DNA from: CBDCBA01 sp965214125
GTDB lineage: Bacteria > Planctomycetota > Phycisphaerae > Tepidisphaerales > Tepidisphaeraceae
DNA length: 64,000 nt
Reading direction: 5' to 3'
Assembly: GCA_965214125.1 (NCBI GenBank)
Contig: CBDCBA010000004.1
Coordinates: 73,415-137,414, forward strand
In this document: positions 8,427 through 17,195 of the stretch, piece by piece
Layout of the letters: every line of letters begins with the position of its first letter
Numbering within the stretch: the first letter of the stretch is position 1
The notes under the pieces: generated by a model
Database searches by the model: none
Seen by the model: the letters and a program-made list of their open reading frames with translations, nothing else
What the model was told of the DNA's origin: nothing
Position numbers and translations under genes: made by a program

Positions 8427-11400
8427 ATGCCGGCCGTTGCGGAGAAAAGTCGAAAGCGTCAAACGTCCACCACCTCGCCCGTGCCGGCGAAGGCGTTGCG
8501 TGAGTTGATGGAGGCGCCCGAGCTCCGGGCGCTCGCCGAGGCCGTGCAGCCGGAGCGGCCGACACTGGTGAGTGGCCTTTGGGGTAGCAGTGTGGCGGCG
8601 GCGGTGGCGAGTGTGGGAATCCGGGGGAAGCGGCCGGTTCTCCTGATTTGCGGGCATATTGATGAGGCCGACGATCTGGCGGATGACATTGAGCTTTTCG
8701 CAGGCACGCGGCCCGAGGTGCTGCCGGCGCTCGAAACGGCCGGCGGGCTCGGGCAGGCGTCGGAGGAACTTGTCGCCGATCGCATGCGCCTGCTCGCGCG
8801 GTTGCATCGCCACGAGAACGCGCCGCCGTTTCTCGTCGCGCCGATCCAGGCGCTCATGCAGGCCGTGCCGGAGCCGGATGAACTCAAACACCTCAGCTTC
8901 CACCTGCGGCCGGGGCAGGAGATCGAGCCGGAAAAGCTCATCATCTGGCTCGCCGACCACGGCTTCAACCGGTTGGACCAAGTCGAAGTGCCCGGCGACT
9001 TCGCCGTGCGCGGCGGCATCATCGACGTCTACCTGCCCGGCAAGTACGACACCGCCGACGACAGCGGTATGCAGCAACTCGGCCTGCCGGTGCGCGTCGA
9101 CTTTTTCGGCGACCAGATCGAAACGATCAAGCGCTTCAACATTGACACCCTCGGCAGCGAGGGCACGATGGAGGCGCTGGAAATCGTCGATCTGAAGGGA
9201 AAACTGGACGAAACACGATCCACAAGCGCATTGAAGTACGTCGCCGACGACGCGGCGGTCTTCCTGTGGGCTCCGCTCGAAATCGCCGAGCAGGCCAAGG
9301 CCTACCTGACGCGGGCCCCGGATCAGCGTGGTCTCTACCCGCTGGCGAGTGTGCTGAAGCTCGTCGGCGACCGGCCGACGGTCGAGGCGAGCCAGTTCGA
9401 AGCGACGGGGGTGAGCCTGCTCAGCGACGCCGAGCCGACGAAGGTGAAGCTGCCCGTTCGCTCGCTCCAAAAGTTCGAAACCGAACCGAAGCAGGCGCTG
9501 CTCGAGCTCGCGGAACTCTCGAAGACGCACGATGTGGCCGTCTTCTGCGATAATGAGGGGGAGAGGAAGCGATTCTGCGACCTGCTCGAAGCGGAGGCAC
9601 CGGGCGGTCGTGAGCGCGTCGAGACGCCGGTGGGGTATCTGCACCGAGGGTTCGTCTTCGGTGACGAGGGCGGCCGACCGCTGGCGCTCGTTGGCCACCA
9701 CGAAATCTTCCACCGTTACGAGCTGCGCCGCCGCGTCAAGAACAAGGGCGTCGCGACGAAGACAATCGACTCCTTCCTCGACCTGAACGTCGGCGACTAT
9801 GTCGTACACGTCGCCCACGGCATCGCCAAGTTCACGGGAATGCAGACAATGGAAAAGGAGGGCAAGACGGAGGAATACCTGACGCTTCGTTTTGCAGAAA
9901 GCGCGGCTCTTTATGTTCCTGCGTCACGCATCAACCTGATCCAGAAGTATGTCGGTGGCTTCAGTGGCCACCCGACGCTCAGCCGATTGGGCGGGAATCT
10001 GTGGGACAAGCAGAAGGAGAAGGTCAGCGAAGCCGTGATGGACATGGCGGCGGAACTCCTTGAAGTTCAGGCCAAACGCGCGGCACAGGTCGGTCATCCG
10101 TTTCCGGCCGACACCGAATGGCAGGGGGAGTTCGAGGCCGAGTTCCCGTACACGCCAACCGACGATCAGGTGACGGCGGCTGAGGACATCAAGAGTGATA
10201 TGACCAAGCCGCGCCCGATGGACCGCCTGCTTTGTGGCGACGTGGGCTACGGAAAGACTGAGATGGCCATGCGTGCTGCATTTAAGGCTGTCGAAGCCGG
10301 CAAGCAAGTGGCCGTTCTGGTGCCCACTACAGTCTTGGCCGAACAGCACGAACGATCGTTCAAGGAACGGATGAAGAGCTACCCGTTCCACATCGAAAGC
10401 CTGTCGCGCTTTAAGAAGGCGAGCCAGGTGAAGCTCATTCAGGAGAGCCTGAAGGCCGGCGACGTCGACATTGTGATCGGCACGCACAAGCTGCTCGGCA
10501 AAGACGTGAAGTTCGCCGACCTCGGCCTGGTCGTGATCGACGAGGAGCAACGCTTTGGCGTGACGCACAAGGAAAAACTCAAGCAACTGCGCAGCCAGGT
10601 CGACGTGCTGACGATGTCGGCCACGCCGATCCCGCGGACGCTGCACATGGGCATGGTCGGCTTGCGCGACATCAGCAGTCTGACCACGCCGCCGCAGGAT
10701 CGGCGGTCGATTGTGACCGAAGTTCTCGGCTTCGACGATCAACGCATCAAGCTCGCCATCCTGCGCGAACTACAAAGGGATGGACAAGTCTACTTTGTCC
10801 ACAACCGCATCAGCGACATCTACGAAGTAGCGGGCATGATCCAGAACATGGTACCCGAGGCCCGCGTGACCGTCGGCCACGGGCAGATGGAGGAGGGGGC
10901 GATGGAAAAGGCGATGCTCAAGTTCATCCGCCACGACGCGGATGTGCTTGTGAGCACCACCATCATCGAGAGCGGTTTGGACATTCCCAACGCGAACACA
11001 ATGTTCATCAACGGGGCCGACCGCTTCGGGTTGAGCGAGCTTCACCAGTTGCGCGGCCGCGTCGGGCGGTTCAAGCACCGGGCGTACTGCTACCTGTTGC
11101 TCCCGCCGGACCGCGCGATTACGCCCGTGGCGGCGAAGCGACTGAAGGCGATCGAGGAGTTTTCCCACCTCGGCGCCGGGTTCAAGATTGCCATGCGCGA
11201 CCTCGAATTGCGCGGCGCCGGCAACATCCTGGGCCCCGAGCAGAGCGGTCACATCGCGGCGGTCGGGTACGAGATGTACTGCCAGCTTTTGGAGGAAGCG
11301 ACGCGGCAACTCAAGGACGAGCCGGCCCCGGTCAAGCCCGAGGCGCACGTCGAGATCGACATCGCGGCGTTCATCCCCAAAACCTACGTCCACAATGACC

Positions 11401-11786
11401 GCCAACGCATGGATGTCTACCGCCGCCTCACGCGCTGCACGGACATCGAGACGATCCAGCAGCTCAAGCAGGATGTCGCCGACGCCTTCGGCGAACCGCC
11501 CAGGCAGATGGACATTCTCTACGCATTGACGGAACTTCGCCTGCTCGCGAGCCACTTCGGCATCGACAGCGTGATCCGCAAGCAGCCCGATGTCGTCCTC
11601 GGTTGTCGCGACGTACAGCGGGCCCAAATGGCCCTCCACGGCGTGCCCGGCCGCGTGAGCAAGGTGGATGACAAGACGCTCTACCTTCGCCCGCCAGCGG
11701 TCTTCCTTCAGCCCGAGGTGTTGCTGGTCACACTGCGCAACCTGCTGTTCAAGGCCTATGAGTCCGAGCGGGCGGCCGCGAACTAA
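8427..11786 (+). CDS. mfd: Transcription-repair coupling factor Mfd
   Basis: Mfd displaces RNA polymerase stalled at DNA lesions and recruits UvrA. The 1119-residue protein has the expected order: a UvrB-like module with 'GGIIDVYLPG' near residue 193; the CarD-like RNA polymerase-interaction domain (DYVVHVAHGIAKFTGM, about 455-525); RecG-like translocase motifs with Walker A 'GDVGYGKTEMA' near 604, 'DEEQRFGV' near 704 and 'SATPIPRTLHMG'; helicase motif VI 'HQLRGRVGR'; and the C-terminal TRCF domain 'IPKTYVHNDRQRMDVYRRL' near 983. Length is close to the family norm (about 1150). It starts 21 bases after the propeller gene and appears intact. Confidence 0.98.
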   Translation: MPAVAEKSRKRQTSTTSPVPAKALRELMEAPELRALAEAVQPERPTLVSGLWGSSVAAAVASVGIRGKRPVLLICGHIDEADDLADDIELFAGTRPEVLPALETAGGLGQASEELVADRMRLLARLHRHENAPPFLVAPIQALMQAVPEPDELKHLSFHLRPGQEIEPEKLIIWLADHGFNRLDQVEVPGDFAVRGGIIDVYLPGKYDTADDSGMQQLGLPVRVDFFGDQIETIKRFNIDTLGSEGTMEALEIVDLKGKLDETRSTSALKYVADDAAVFLWAPLEIAEQAKAYLTRAPDQRGLYPLASVLKLVGDRPTVEASQFEATGVSLLSDAEPTKVKLPVRSLQKFETEPKQALLELAELSKTHDVAVFCDNEGERKRFCDLLEAEAPGGRERVETPVGYLHRGFVFGDEGGRPLALVGHHEIFHRYELRRRVKNKGVATKTIDSFLDLNVGDYVVHVAHGIAKFTGMQTMEKEGKTEEYLTLRFAESAALYVPASRINLIQKYVGGFSGHPTLSRLGGNLWDKQKEKVSEAVMDMAAELLEVQAKRAAQVGHPFPADTEWQGEFEAEFPYTPTDDQVTAAEDIKSDMTKPRPMDRLLCGDVGYGKTEMAMRAAFKAVEAGKQVAVLVPTTVLAEQHERSFKERMKSYPFHIESLSRFKKASQVKLIQESLKAGDVDIVIGTHKLLGKDVKFADLGLVVIDEEQRFGVTHKEKLKQLRSQVDVLTMSATPIPRTLHMGMVGLRDISSLTTPPQDRRSIVTEVLGFDDQRIKLAILRELQRDGQVYFVHNRISDIYEVAGMIQNMVPEARVTVGHGQMEEGAMEKAMLKFIRHDADVLVSTTIIESGLDIPNANTMFINGADRFGLSELHQLRGRVGRFKHRAYCYLLLPPDRAITPVAAKRLKAIEEFSHLGAGFKIAMRDLELRGAGNILGPEQSGHIAAVGYEMYCQLLEEATRQLKDEPAPVKPEAHVEIDIAAFIPKTYVHNDRQRMDVYRRLTRCTDIETIQQLKQDVADAFGEPPRQMDILYALTELRLLASHFGIDSVIRKQPDVVLGCRDVQRAQMALHGVPGRVSKVDDKTLYLRPPAVFLQPEVLLVTLRNLLFKAYESERAAAN

Positions 11787-12007
11787 CGCGACCGGCGGCG
11801 CCAAGAGGCGAGGCGCTGGCCGACGCGATTCCAGGCGGTTGCGCCGGTGCGGCGGACGCGGCGGAAGAGGGGCGGCCGCGTCGGTCCGGTGCGTGGCGGG
11901 CCGACCTGCTCGCGCAACAGCGTTGTGTTGATCTCCCGGCCGGCGGGGTCGCCGTCAAGGGTGCGGTGGACGAAGAGACTGGCGAGGGAGTTGTTGTAGT
12001 CGTTCAT
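11783..12007 (-). CDS. Small basic hypothetical protein
   Basis: A 74-residue candidate, not recognised. It begins MNDYNNSLASLFVHRTLDGD and ends in an Arg-rich tail (WNRVGQRLASWRRRSR). It is convergent with mfd, overlapping its stop by four bases. The same frame extends to an ATG at 12148, giving 121 residues, but the extra part is low-complexity. Start choice is therefore uncertain, and the gene itself is only moderately supported by its ordinary amino-acid composition at the N-terminus. Confidence 0.4.
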   Translation of the reverse strand: MNDYNNSLASLFVHRTLDGDPAGREINTTLLREQVGPPRTGPTRPPLFRRVRRTGATAWNRVGQRLASWRRRSR

Positions 12008-12272
12008 CTTGCTGGAGTGGAGGGGGGCATGTGCTCCATCCGCCGCCGACGCCGGTGGACCGGCATCCGTGGCGGACCGAGGCGGATCGCAACGGCGTGA
12101 GGCCACCGCCGATTCGCCCTGTGCCTCTTCAATTGGCGTGCCGCTCAAGATGAACGCAGCCTCAAGCGACTCTTCAGGGCGTTCCTGTTCCGGGGATGGC
12201 CTATAAAATAAGCATTCGCAACGGGGGCTGCCGAGTCACTGAACGGCTTGGCGCCAGCGACGCACCAACGCG
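12008..12272. other. Intergenic stretch with AT-rich island
   Basis: No convincing gene is seen in this gap. The only notable point is a short AT-rich island, CCTATAAAATAAGC at about 12200-12213, unusual in such GC-rich DNA. It could carry a promoter for the small minus-strand gene ending at 11783, but no well-spaced -35/-10 pair is evident. Confidence 0.3.
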
Positions 12273-12302
12273 GCACGCCACGCCGAGATCGGCGTGGCGT
12301 GC
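12273..12302 (-). terminator. Hairpin downstream of rpoZ
   Basis: Perfect 14-bp stem, GCACGCCACGCCGA with its complement and two unpaired bases between, starting 25 bases past the rpoZ stop. There is no clear T tract, so it may act as a 3'-end stabiliser or pausing hairpin rather than a classical intrinsic terminator. Confidence 0.55.
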
Positions 12303-12326
12303 GACTGCGATGTCGAGATGAGCCGG

Positions 12327-12542
12327 CTACGCCGTCTCGGCGTCCTGCTCCAACTCGGCGGTGATCTTGTCGCGGAGAATCTCCTCGATGACGACCTCCA
12401 TGTCGGTCATGCCGGGCTTGCGGTCGATCAGCGGGCGGCTGCCGCGCATGAGCTCGACGCGGCGCTTCTGAATGAGCGCCGTCAGGCGAAATCGGCCGCC
12501 GACCTTGTTGACGATGTCATCACTCTTGAGGGCTTCGATCAT
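12327..12542 (-). CDS. rpoZ: RNA polymerase omega subunit
   Basis: Omega assists assembly of RNA polymerase by binding beta-prime. The 71-residue product begins MIEALKSDDIVNKVGGRFRL and continues LIQKRRVELMRGSRPLID, matching the omega fold and its usual small size. An ATG at 12578 would add twelve residues absent from the family, so 12542 is preferred. It follows gmk by 32 bases; the gmk-rpoZ pairing is widespread and supports the call. Confidence 0.9.
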   Translation of the reverse strand: MIEALKSDDIVNKVGGRFRLTALIQKRRVELMRGSRPLIDRKPGMTDMEVVIEEILRDKITAELEQDAETA

Positions 12543-12574
12543 GGGGGACGAGCATCGTAGGCCGCCTAAATGGA

Positions 12575-13180
12575 TCACGCCCCGTCGTCGTTCAAGAGAT
12601 CGCTGCTGCGACGGTGGCGGATGATCTTTTGCAGGTCGGCGGTCGCCTCATCGAGATCGTCGTTGACGACCATGTTGTCGAACGCGCGGCTTCCCTTGGC
12701 CATGTGAATCTCACGGCGGGCGGCTCGGAAGCGTTTGGCGATCTGCGCCGGCTTGTCGCGGCCGCGCTCGATGAGGCGTTCCTCCAGCACCTTTTCGTCC
12801 GGCGGCAGGATGAAGATCAGCAGCGCCCGCGGGTAGTGGTAGCGAACCTGCAGCGCCCCCTGCACGTCGATCTCCATCAGCACGTCGCGCCCGGCGGAAA
12901 GCAGGTCGAGCGCGGGGTGTTTCGGGGTGGCGTAATACTCGTCGTAGTTTTGGGCGTATTCGAGGAACTCGCCGGCGTCGAGGCGACGGAAGAAGTCGCC
13001 CTCGCTCACGTAGTCGTAAGCCTTGCCCTTTTCGTCGCCGGGCCGGCGATCGCGCGTGGTGACGGCCGGGACGTACTCGACGTCCATCGAATCGGCCAGC
13101 CGCTTGCTCAGTGTGCTCTTGCCCACGCCGCTCGGGCCGCACAGGACGAGGAGGAGGCCGGGGTGGGCGGGGGACGTCAC
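12575..13180 (-). CDS. gmk: Guanylate kinase
   Basis: Guanylate kinase converts GMP and ATP to GDP and ADP. The P-loop is 'GPSGVGKSTLSKRL' (residues 14-27). The GMP-binding region contains 'TTRDRRPGDEKGKAYDYVS' and 'EFLEYAQNYDEYYATPK', followed by 'VLMEIDVQGALQV' and the lid 'ERLIERGRDKPAQIAKR'. Length 201 is typical. It is upstream of rpoZ and downstream of yicC in the same orientation, the yicC-gmk-rpoZ order found in many bacteria, although a hairpin-bearing 128-base gap separates it from yicC. Confidence 0.97.
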   Translation of the reverse strand: MTSPAHPGLLLVLCGPSGVGKSTLSKRLADSMDVEYVPAVTTRDRRPGDEKGKAYDYVSEGDFFRRLDAGEFLEYAQNYDEYYATPKHPALDLLSAGRDVLMEIDVQGALQVRYHYPRALLIFILPPDEKVLEERLIERGRDKPAQIAKRFRAARREIHMAKGSRAFDNMVVNDDLDEATADLQKIIRHRRSSDLLNDDGA

Positions 13181-13211
13181 GGGCGAAGGATAGCAGGGAA
13201 GGATGAACGCA

Positions 13212-13289
13212 GAAGGATGAAGGATGAACCTGAAACCGAAGGCAGAGTCGGATTTGCCGATCTGGAGTCGGGTTCATCCTTCATCCTTC
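13212..13289. repeat. Inverted repeat, purine-word class
   Basis: Arm GAAGGATGAAGGATGAACC (13212-13230) has an exact 19-base inverted copy at 13271-13289, with a 40-base loop. Each arm is built from the repeated word GGATGAA, and the word also recurs just outside the arms. It fills the gap between yicC and gmk. Confidence 0.9.
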
Positions 13290-13308
13290 CGCCTTCATCC
13301 TTTCAGCC

Positions 13309-14220
13309 TCACTCCACGTTCTGCACCTGTTCCTTCAGCCGATCGATGCTCCCCTTGATCTCGACGATGCGCACGGCGATGTCGGCGTCGTTGGCCTTGG
13401 AGCCGATTGTGTTCGCCTCGCGGAGCATCTCCTGGGCAATGAAATCGAGTTTGCGTCCCACGTGCGGCTGGTCAGCGTCGCGGACGTCTGCCTCAAACTG
13501 ATCAACGTGGTGCTGCAAGCGGCTCAGCTCCTCGCTGATGTCGCTGCGTTCGGCGAAGATGGCGACCTCCTTGATGAGATCGCTCTTTGCGATGTTCAAC
13601 TCCGCCTTGGCCATCAACTCGTTGACGCGGGCCAGCAGCTTGTCGTGGTACTGCGCGACCACGCTGCCCGCCCGGTCGCGGATGGCCGACAGGTGCCCGG
13701 CGATCACGCCGGTGTGCTGCATCAAATCATCGAGCAGCATCGCCCCCTCGCGCCGCCGCATCGCCTGCAGGTTCGCGACCGCCTTCTCGGTGAGGTCCAG
13801 GACGATGTCGCGGTGGGCGTCGAGGTTGGTCTCGTCGTCCGCCTCCTCGTCAGGCACGCCCGGCGGGGTGACGACGCCCGGCAGCGTCATCAGGCGTTCC
13901 GGCTCGCTTACGGCAAACCCGGCCTGCGTGAGAGCGGCGACGTAGGCCTTGAGCGCCTCGACGTTCACGTTCACCACCGGCGGCGCGGCCTCAACGGCCG
14001 GGGCGTCGGCGGCCTTCATGCGCAGGGCGTAGACCACGCTGCCGCGCCCGAGCTTGCGCCGCAGGATCGACTCGATCTCCGCCTCCAGTCCGCCCAGGGC
14101 ATCCGGCAGGCGGATCGTGGGCTTGAAGTAGCGGTTGTTGAGCGACTTGATCTCGACGAGATAGCGGTGTCCCCCACGCTCGGCGGCCGCGTCGCCGAAG
14201 CCGGTCATGCTGAAGATCAT
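13309..14220 (-). CDS. yicC: YicC-family endoribonuclease
   Basis: YicC proteins are endoribonucleases implicated in RNA turnover and stationary-phase physiology. The sequence starts MIFSMTGFGDA and has the family's 'EIKSLNNRY' near residue 30. The C-terminal DUF1732 part includes 'ERSDISEELSRLQHHVDQF' and the signature 'GRKLDFIAQEMLREANTIGSKAND'. The frame is open far upstream through secG and tpiA, but the conserved SMTGFG start fixes the ATG at 14220. Length 303 is normal. Confidence 0.95.
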   Translation of the reverse strand: MIFSMTGFGDAAAERGGHRYLVEIKSLNNRYFKPTIRLPDALGGLEAEIESILRRKLGRGSVVYALRMKAADAPAVEAAPPVVNVNVEALKAYVAALTQAGFAVSEPERLMTLPGVVTPPGVPDEEADDETNLDAHRDIVLDLTEKAVANLQAMRRREGAMLLDDLMQHTGVIAGHLSAIRDRAGSVVAQYHDKLLARVNELMAKAELNIAKSDLIKEVAIFAERSDISEELSRLQHHVDQFEADVRDADQPHVGRKLDFIAQEMLREANTIGSKANDADIAVRIVEIKGSIDRLKEQVQNVE

Positions 14221-14250
14221 GGAATGCGGAGGGAGGTGGGAGTGGGGGAG

Positions 14251-14325
14251 GTGGGATGTAGGCAGAGACCGGAATATAAACGCATCGGCATCAGCCGTTC
14301 CGGTCCGGCCCCTGCCCACATCCAA
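14251..14325. repeat. Imperfect inverted repeat between yicC and secG
   Basis: Arm GTGGGATGTAGGCAG-A-GACCGGAA (14251-14274) pairs with TTCCGGTC...CTGCCCACATCCAAC (14298-14325), with a few mismatches and one bulge. The flank carries the repeated word GGAGGTGGGA. It is similar in style to the 13212 element but degraded. Confidence 0.6.
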
Positions 14326-14351
14326 CTTCTCTCGCTCCGACCTCCCCGGAC

Positions 14352-14768
14352 TCACGGCGAGTCGCCGGGGATTTCCTCGGCGAGTGATTCGTCGCCCGGA
14401 TCTTCCACCTGGCCGAGCGGTCCGCTGCCGCCGGAGCCCAGGCCGTCGCCGTCGACATCGGCGCCGTTGTTCTCCTCGCCGTCGGCGAGGGCGTTGCTTT
14501 GGGTGTCGCCCTGCCTGAAGTCCTGAGCGTGGACGGCGTCGCCGACCCAGATCATGCCCATCGCGAGCAGGAGGAAGAGGACGAAGACGCTGCTGGTGAC
14601 CCACGTCAGCACGTCGCCGGTCTTGGAGCCGAAGGCCGTGTTGCCCCCCGCGCCGCCAAAGGCGCTGCTGAGCCCGCCGCCGCGCCCCTTCTGGATGAGG
14701 ATCAGCAGCATCAGGAAGACGCAGATCGAGCCGAACAGCAGGCCGAGCAGGTAGTAGAGAAAGCTCAT
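14352..14768 (-). CDS. secG: Preprotein translocase subunit SecG
   Basis: SecG is the small membrane partner of SecYE. The signature 'LILIQKGRGGGLSSAFGG..G..AFGS' follows the first hydrophobic helix (residues 3-24), and a second helix lies near residues 55-75. The C-terminus is unusual: about 60 extra residues, rich in Asp, Glu and Gly (ADGEENNGADVDGDGLGS). This tail is longer than in typical 75-110-residue SecG proteins. It lies 12 bases downstream of tpiA; the tpiA-secG pair is common. Confidence 0.92.
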   Translation of the reverse strand: MSFLYYLLGLLFGSICVFLMLLILIQKGRGGGLSSAFGGAGGNTAFGSKTGDVLTWVTSSVFVLFLLLAMGMIWVGDAVHAQDFRQGDTQSNALADGEENNGADVDGDGLGSGGSGPLGQVEDPGDESLAEEIPGDSP

Positions 14769-14780
14769 CGGGTCTAGACC

Positions 14781-15539
14781 TTAGGTGGGGCCGGTAGTGG
14801 GGCGGGCGGCGCGGAGTATCGGGAGGAACTGCTCGGCCTTCAGGCTGGCCCCGCCGACGAGCGCGCCGTCCACGTCGGGCTTGGCCATCAACTCGGCCGC
14901 GTTGTCGGGCTTGACGCTGCCGCCGTAGATAATGCGTACGCGGTCGGCGAAATCGGGGTTCCAGTCCTCGGCGAGTTGCTCGCGGATGTGGGCGTGGACG
15001 GCCTGCGCCTGGTCGCTCGTGGCCGTCTTGCCGGTGCCGATCGCCCACACTGGCTCGTAGGCAATCACCAGCCGCTCGGGTGCGTCGATGTTCGGCGACA
15101 ACTCGCTGAGCTGCCCCTCGACGACGTCGAACGTCTGGTTCTGCTCGCGCTGCTCGAGCGTTTCGCCGACACAGTGAACGAGCGTCAGCCCCGCGTTGAA
15201 GACGGCCGACGCCTTCTTCGCCAGCAGTTCCGACGGCTCGCCGAGAATGTGCCGCCGCTCGCTGTGACCGACGAGGCAGAATTGGCAGCCGACATCCTTG
15301 AGCATCTCCGCCGACACCTCGCCGGTGTAAGCCCCCTGGCTCTCGAAGTAGCAATCCTGGGCCCCGAGCATCACCTTATCGCCGAGGTTCTGGCGAACCG
15401 CATCAAGGTAAACAAACGGCGGCGCACACCCTTCGTCGACGCCGGGATGCTCCTCGTCGGCGAACTGCTTGGCCAGCGCGAGGCTCGCCGCGCGGTCGAG
15501 GTTCATCTTCCAGTTGCCGGCAACGAAGGGGGTGCGCAT
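14781..15539 (-). CDS. tpiA: Triosephosphate isomerase
   Basis: Interconverts dihydroxyacetone phosphate and glyceraldehyde 3-phosphate in glycolysis and gluconeogenesis. Catalytic Lys lies in 'AGNWKMN' (residues 8-14), His in 'VGHSERR' near 93, and Glu in 'AYEPVWAIGTGK' near 165. The phosphate-binding 'IIYGGSVKPDN' and 'GALVGGASL' loops are present. Length 252 is standard. It probably leads a tpiA-secG(-yicC) transcript. Confidence 0.98.
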   Translation of the reverse strand: MRTPFVAGNWKMNLDRAASLALAKQFADEEHPGVDEGCAPPFVYLDAVRQNLGDKVMLGAQDCYFESQGAYTGEVSAEMLKDVGCQFCLVGHSERRHILGEPSELLAKKASAVFNAGLTLVHCVGETLEQREQNQTFDVVEGQLSELSPNIDAPERLVIAYEPVWAIGTGKTATSDQAQAVHAHIREQLAEDWNPDFADRVRIIYGGSVKPDNAAELMAKPDVDGALVGGASLKAEQFLPILRAARPTTGPT

Positions 15540-15575
15540 GAGGGGCCGCCATGCTAGAGACGGCGGCCGCGGGCA

Positions 15576-16283
15576 TCAACTGCGTGACAGCTTCCGATCG
15601 AGCGCGCCGGCGAGCCACTGCTGCCGCGAAAGAGAAAGCATCGTCCCAAATCGTAGCCGGTCGCGCACGAAGCCGGGGTGCGGGCCAAGGCACATCGAGA
15701 TCGCTCCGCTGGCGTCGTTGCCGTTGACCGCGTGGCCCTTAAAAACCTCGATCCGCCGCACGCTGGCGGGATTAAAGTGCCGCGTCCGTCGCAGCAGCCC
15801 GAGTCCGGTGATGATGCGGCCCGCGTGGGGCGTGAGGTGGACCCGCGTGTGGCCCAACCACCCGTTCAGCATCGCCGCCACGTAGGTTCCGACAAACGCC
15901 AGGGCGGCCAATCCGGTACCGCCGAAGAGGGCGGCGACCGCCGGGTCGAACGCCACAGGGTTCCCGTTGCCGTCGCGCGCGTCGAGGACGTTCCACGCCT
16001 CCGGGTTGAGGTGCGCGAGGCCAACGAGAACGAAGCAACCGCCGACCGTTCCACCGATCGCAATGAACACGACGCCAACGAGCGTGCAGGCGATCAGTGT
16101 GATCCAGTTGCCGACTGAGCCGCCCCGATGCTGAGCGATCCAGACATGCTCGTTGAAACCCTCGGCACAGCGGCAGCCGGGCGGGGGCGTGAGGGGGTCG
16201 GGAACCTTCAACACATCCGCATCGTCGTCGATCGCACCGGATCGGACAACGTCATCTACTGGGGCGAGCCAGATTGGACTCAC
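15576..16283 (-). CDS. Integral membrane protein of unknown function
   Basis: Not recognised. From the chosen GTG (16283) the product has 235 residues: a hydrophilic N-terminus with 'PGCRCAEGFNEHVW', two hydrophobic helices (about residues 55-85 and 110-140), and a soluble C-terminal domain with 'RVHLTPHAGRIITGLGLLRRTRHF' that resembles bacterial PH-like or membrane-anchored regulatory modules. The frame is open further upstream, but that part would cover the inverted repeat at 16291-16377 and the preceding lipoprotein gene, so an internal GTG is preferred. The start is uncertain. Confidence 0.6.
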   Translation of the reverse strand: MSPIWLAPVDDVVRSGAIDDDADVLKVPDPLTPPPGCRCAEGFNEHVWIAQHRGGSVGNWITLIACTLVGVVFIAIGGTVGGCFVLVGLAHLNPEAWNVLDARDGNGNPVAFDPAVAALFGGTGLAALAFVGTYVAAMLNGWLGHTRVHLTPHAGRIITGLGLLRRTRHFNPASVRRIEVFKGHAVNGNDASGAISMCLGPHPGFVRDRLRFGTMLSLSRQQWLAGALDRKLSRS

Positions 16284-16290
16284 CGCGCCC

Positions 16291-16377
16291 GGTAGCTGCG
16301 TCGCAACGCGACGCAGGGGAGGACGGGGCACGTTCAGTCGCGCGGGCGCCCCTGCGTCGCGTTGCGACGCAGCTACC
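16291..16377. repeat. REPIN-like inverted repeat (GGTAGC head)
   Basis: Perfect 29-bp arms at 16291-16319 and 16349-16377 with a 29-base loop. Each arm reads GGTAGC followed by the palindrome CTGCGTCGC-AAC-GCGACGCAG. It is intergenic, between the cupredoxin-like lipoprotein gene and the membrane protein gene. Confidence 0.92.
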
Positions 16378-16410
16378 AGCGGGGGTTTGGTGGGGGTTGC
16401 GTGCGATTCG

Positions 16411-17184
16411 CTACTGCGGGCGTCCGTAGCGGAAGTTCGCGTCGATGGTCGTGGCGTCGGCGACGACGATGGGCTGCTCTTGCTTCCCGTAGACCTCGTG
16501 CCAAGCGACGAGCGTGTAGTCGCCGGCGGGAACGCGGTCGATCGCGTAGCCGCCGTCGCTGTCGGTGACGCCGTAGAACGGGTGGGCGAAGACGCCCACG
16601 TGGGCGGCCATCCAGGGGTGGATGTCGCACTTGACGCGCACCGGGCTCGCCTCCGGCACGCCGAACCGCTCGGTGCGCGGCGGGTCGCTCGGCTCAAAGG
16701 CGAGGTTGGTGTCGCGGTTGCGCTCGGGCGTGTAGTGGACGTTGTGGCGCATCGGGTCGTCGTTGGAGACCTCCAGCGGCTGACCGATCTGTACGCCGAG
16801 CACGCGCGGTTCGAAGCGGCAGCCGTCTTGGTTCAGCGTGACCGGATCGCGCCCAACGCCGCTGCTGGCGGGGGCGTCGTCGAGGTAGACCAGGACGTTG
16901 GCCAGTCCGCCGTCGCTCGAGACGAGCACGCTCTCGTCCTTCATGTCGCCGCACTGCGGGCTGGTGCCGATGACGGTCGGCTCGGTAACGGGGCCGTCGA
17001 ACGTGACGACGCCGGCCACCGTCGTTTCCCCAAAAGTGGGGGTCGGCAGATCATCGAGGCGGGTGGAGTCGGGCAGGCCGCTGGAGTTGTCGTCGCGGCA
17101 CCCCTTCAAATCGCACCCGCCGACCAGCAGCAGGGCGAGGGCGAGCGGGGCACGGGTGGCGAACTTGCGGCGAAGGGTGGGCAT
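16411..17184 (-). CDS. Cupredoxin-like lipoprotein of the oxidase cluster
   Basis: Lipoprotein (signal with lipobox 'LLLVGGC', Cys near residue 24) carrying a plastocyanin-like fold. Candidate copper ligands are His in 'DPMRHNVHY', Cys and His in 'VKCDIHPWMAAHV', plus the nearby Met. The C-terminal part (GVTDSDGGYAIDRVPAGDYTLVAWHEVY) looks like a carboxypeptidase-regulatory beta-sandwich. Such proteins may carry electrons to the oxidase or store copper. It is 11 bases downstream of ctaB in the same direction, which supports a respiratory role. The ATG at 17184 gives the only good signal peptide. Confidence 0.8.
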   Translation of the reverse strand: MPTLRRKFATRAPLALALLLVGGCDLKGCRDDNSSGLPDSTRLDDLPTPTFGETTVAGVVTFDGPVTEPTVIGTSPQCGDMKDESVLVSSDGGLANVLVYLDDAPASSGVGRDPVTLNQDGCRFEPRVLGVQIGQPLEVSNDDPMRHNVHYTPERNRDTNLAFEPSDPPRTERFGVPEASPVRVKCDIHPWMAAHVGVFAHPFYGVTDSDGGYAIDRVPAGDYTLVAWHEVYGKQEQPIVVADATTIDANFRYGRPQ

Positions 17185-17195
17185 AGCGAAAGTCT

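Noticed and set aside
12009..12206. Small plus-strand frame in the mfd-rpoZ gap
   Set aside because: Composition is low-complexity, no ribosome site is seen, and it overlaps the alternative minus-strand frame. No support for coding.
14221..15354. Upstream extension of the yicC frame
   Set aside because: The extra residues are Arg/Gly/Pro-rich and overlap secG and tpiA in other frames. The conserved SMTGFG start fixes the real N-terminus.
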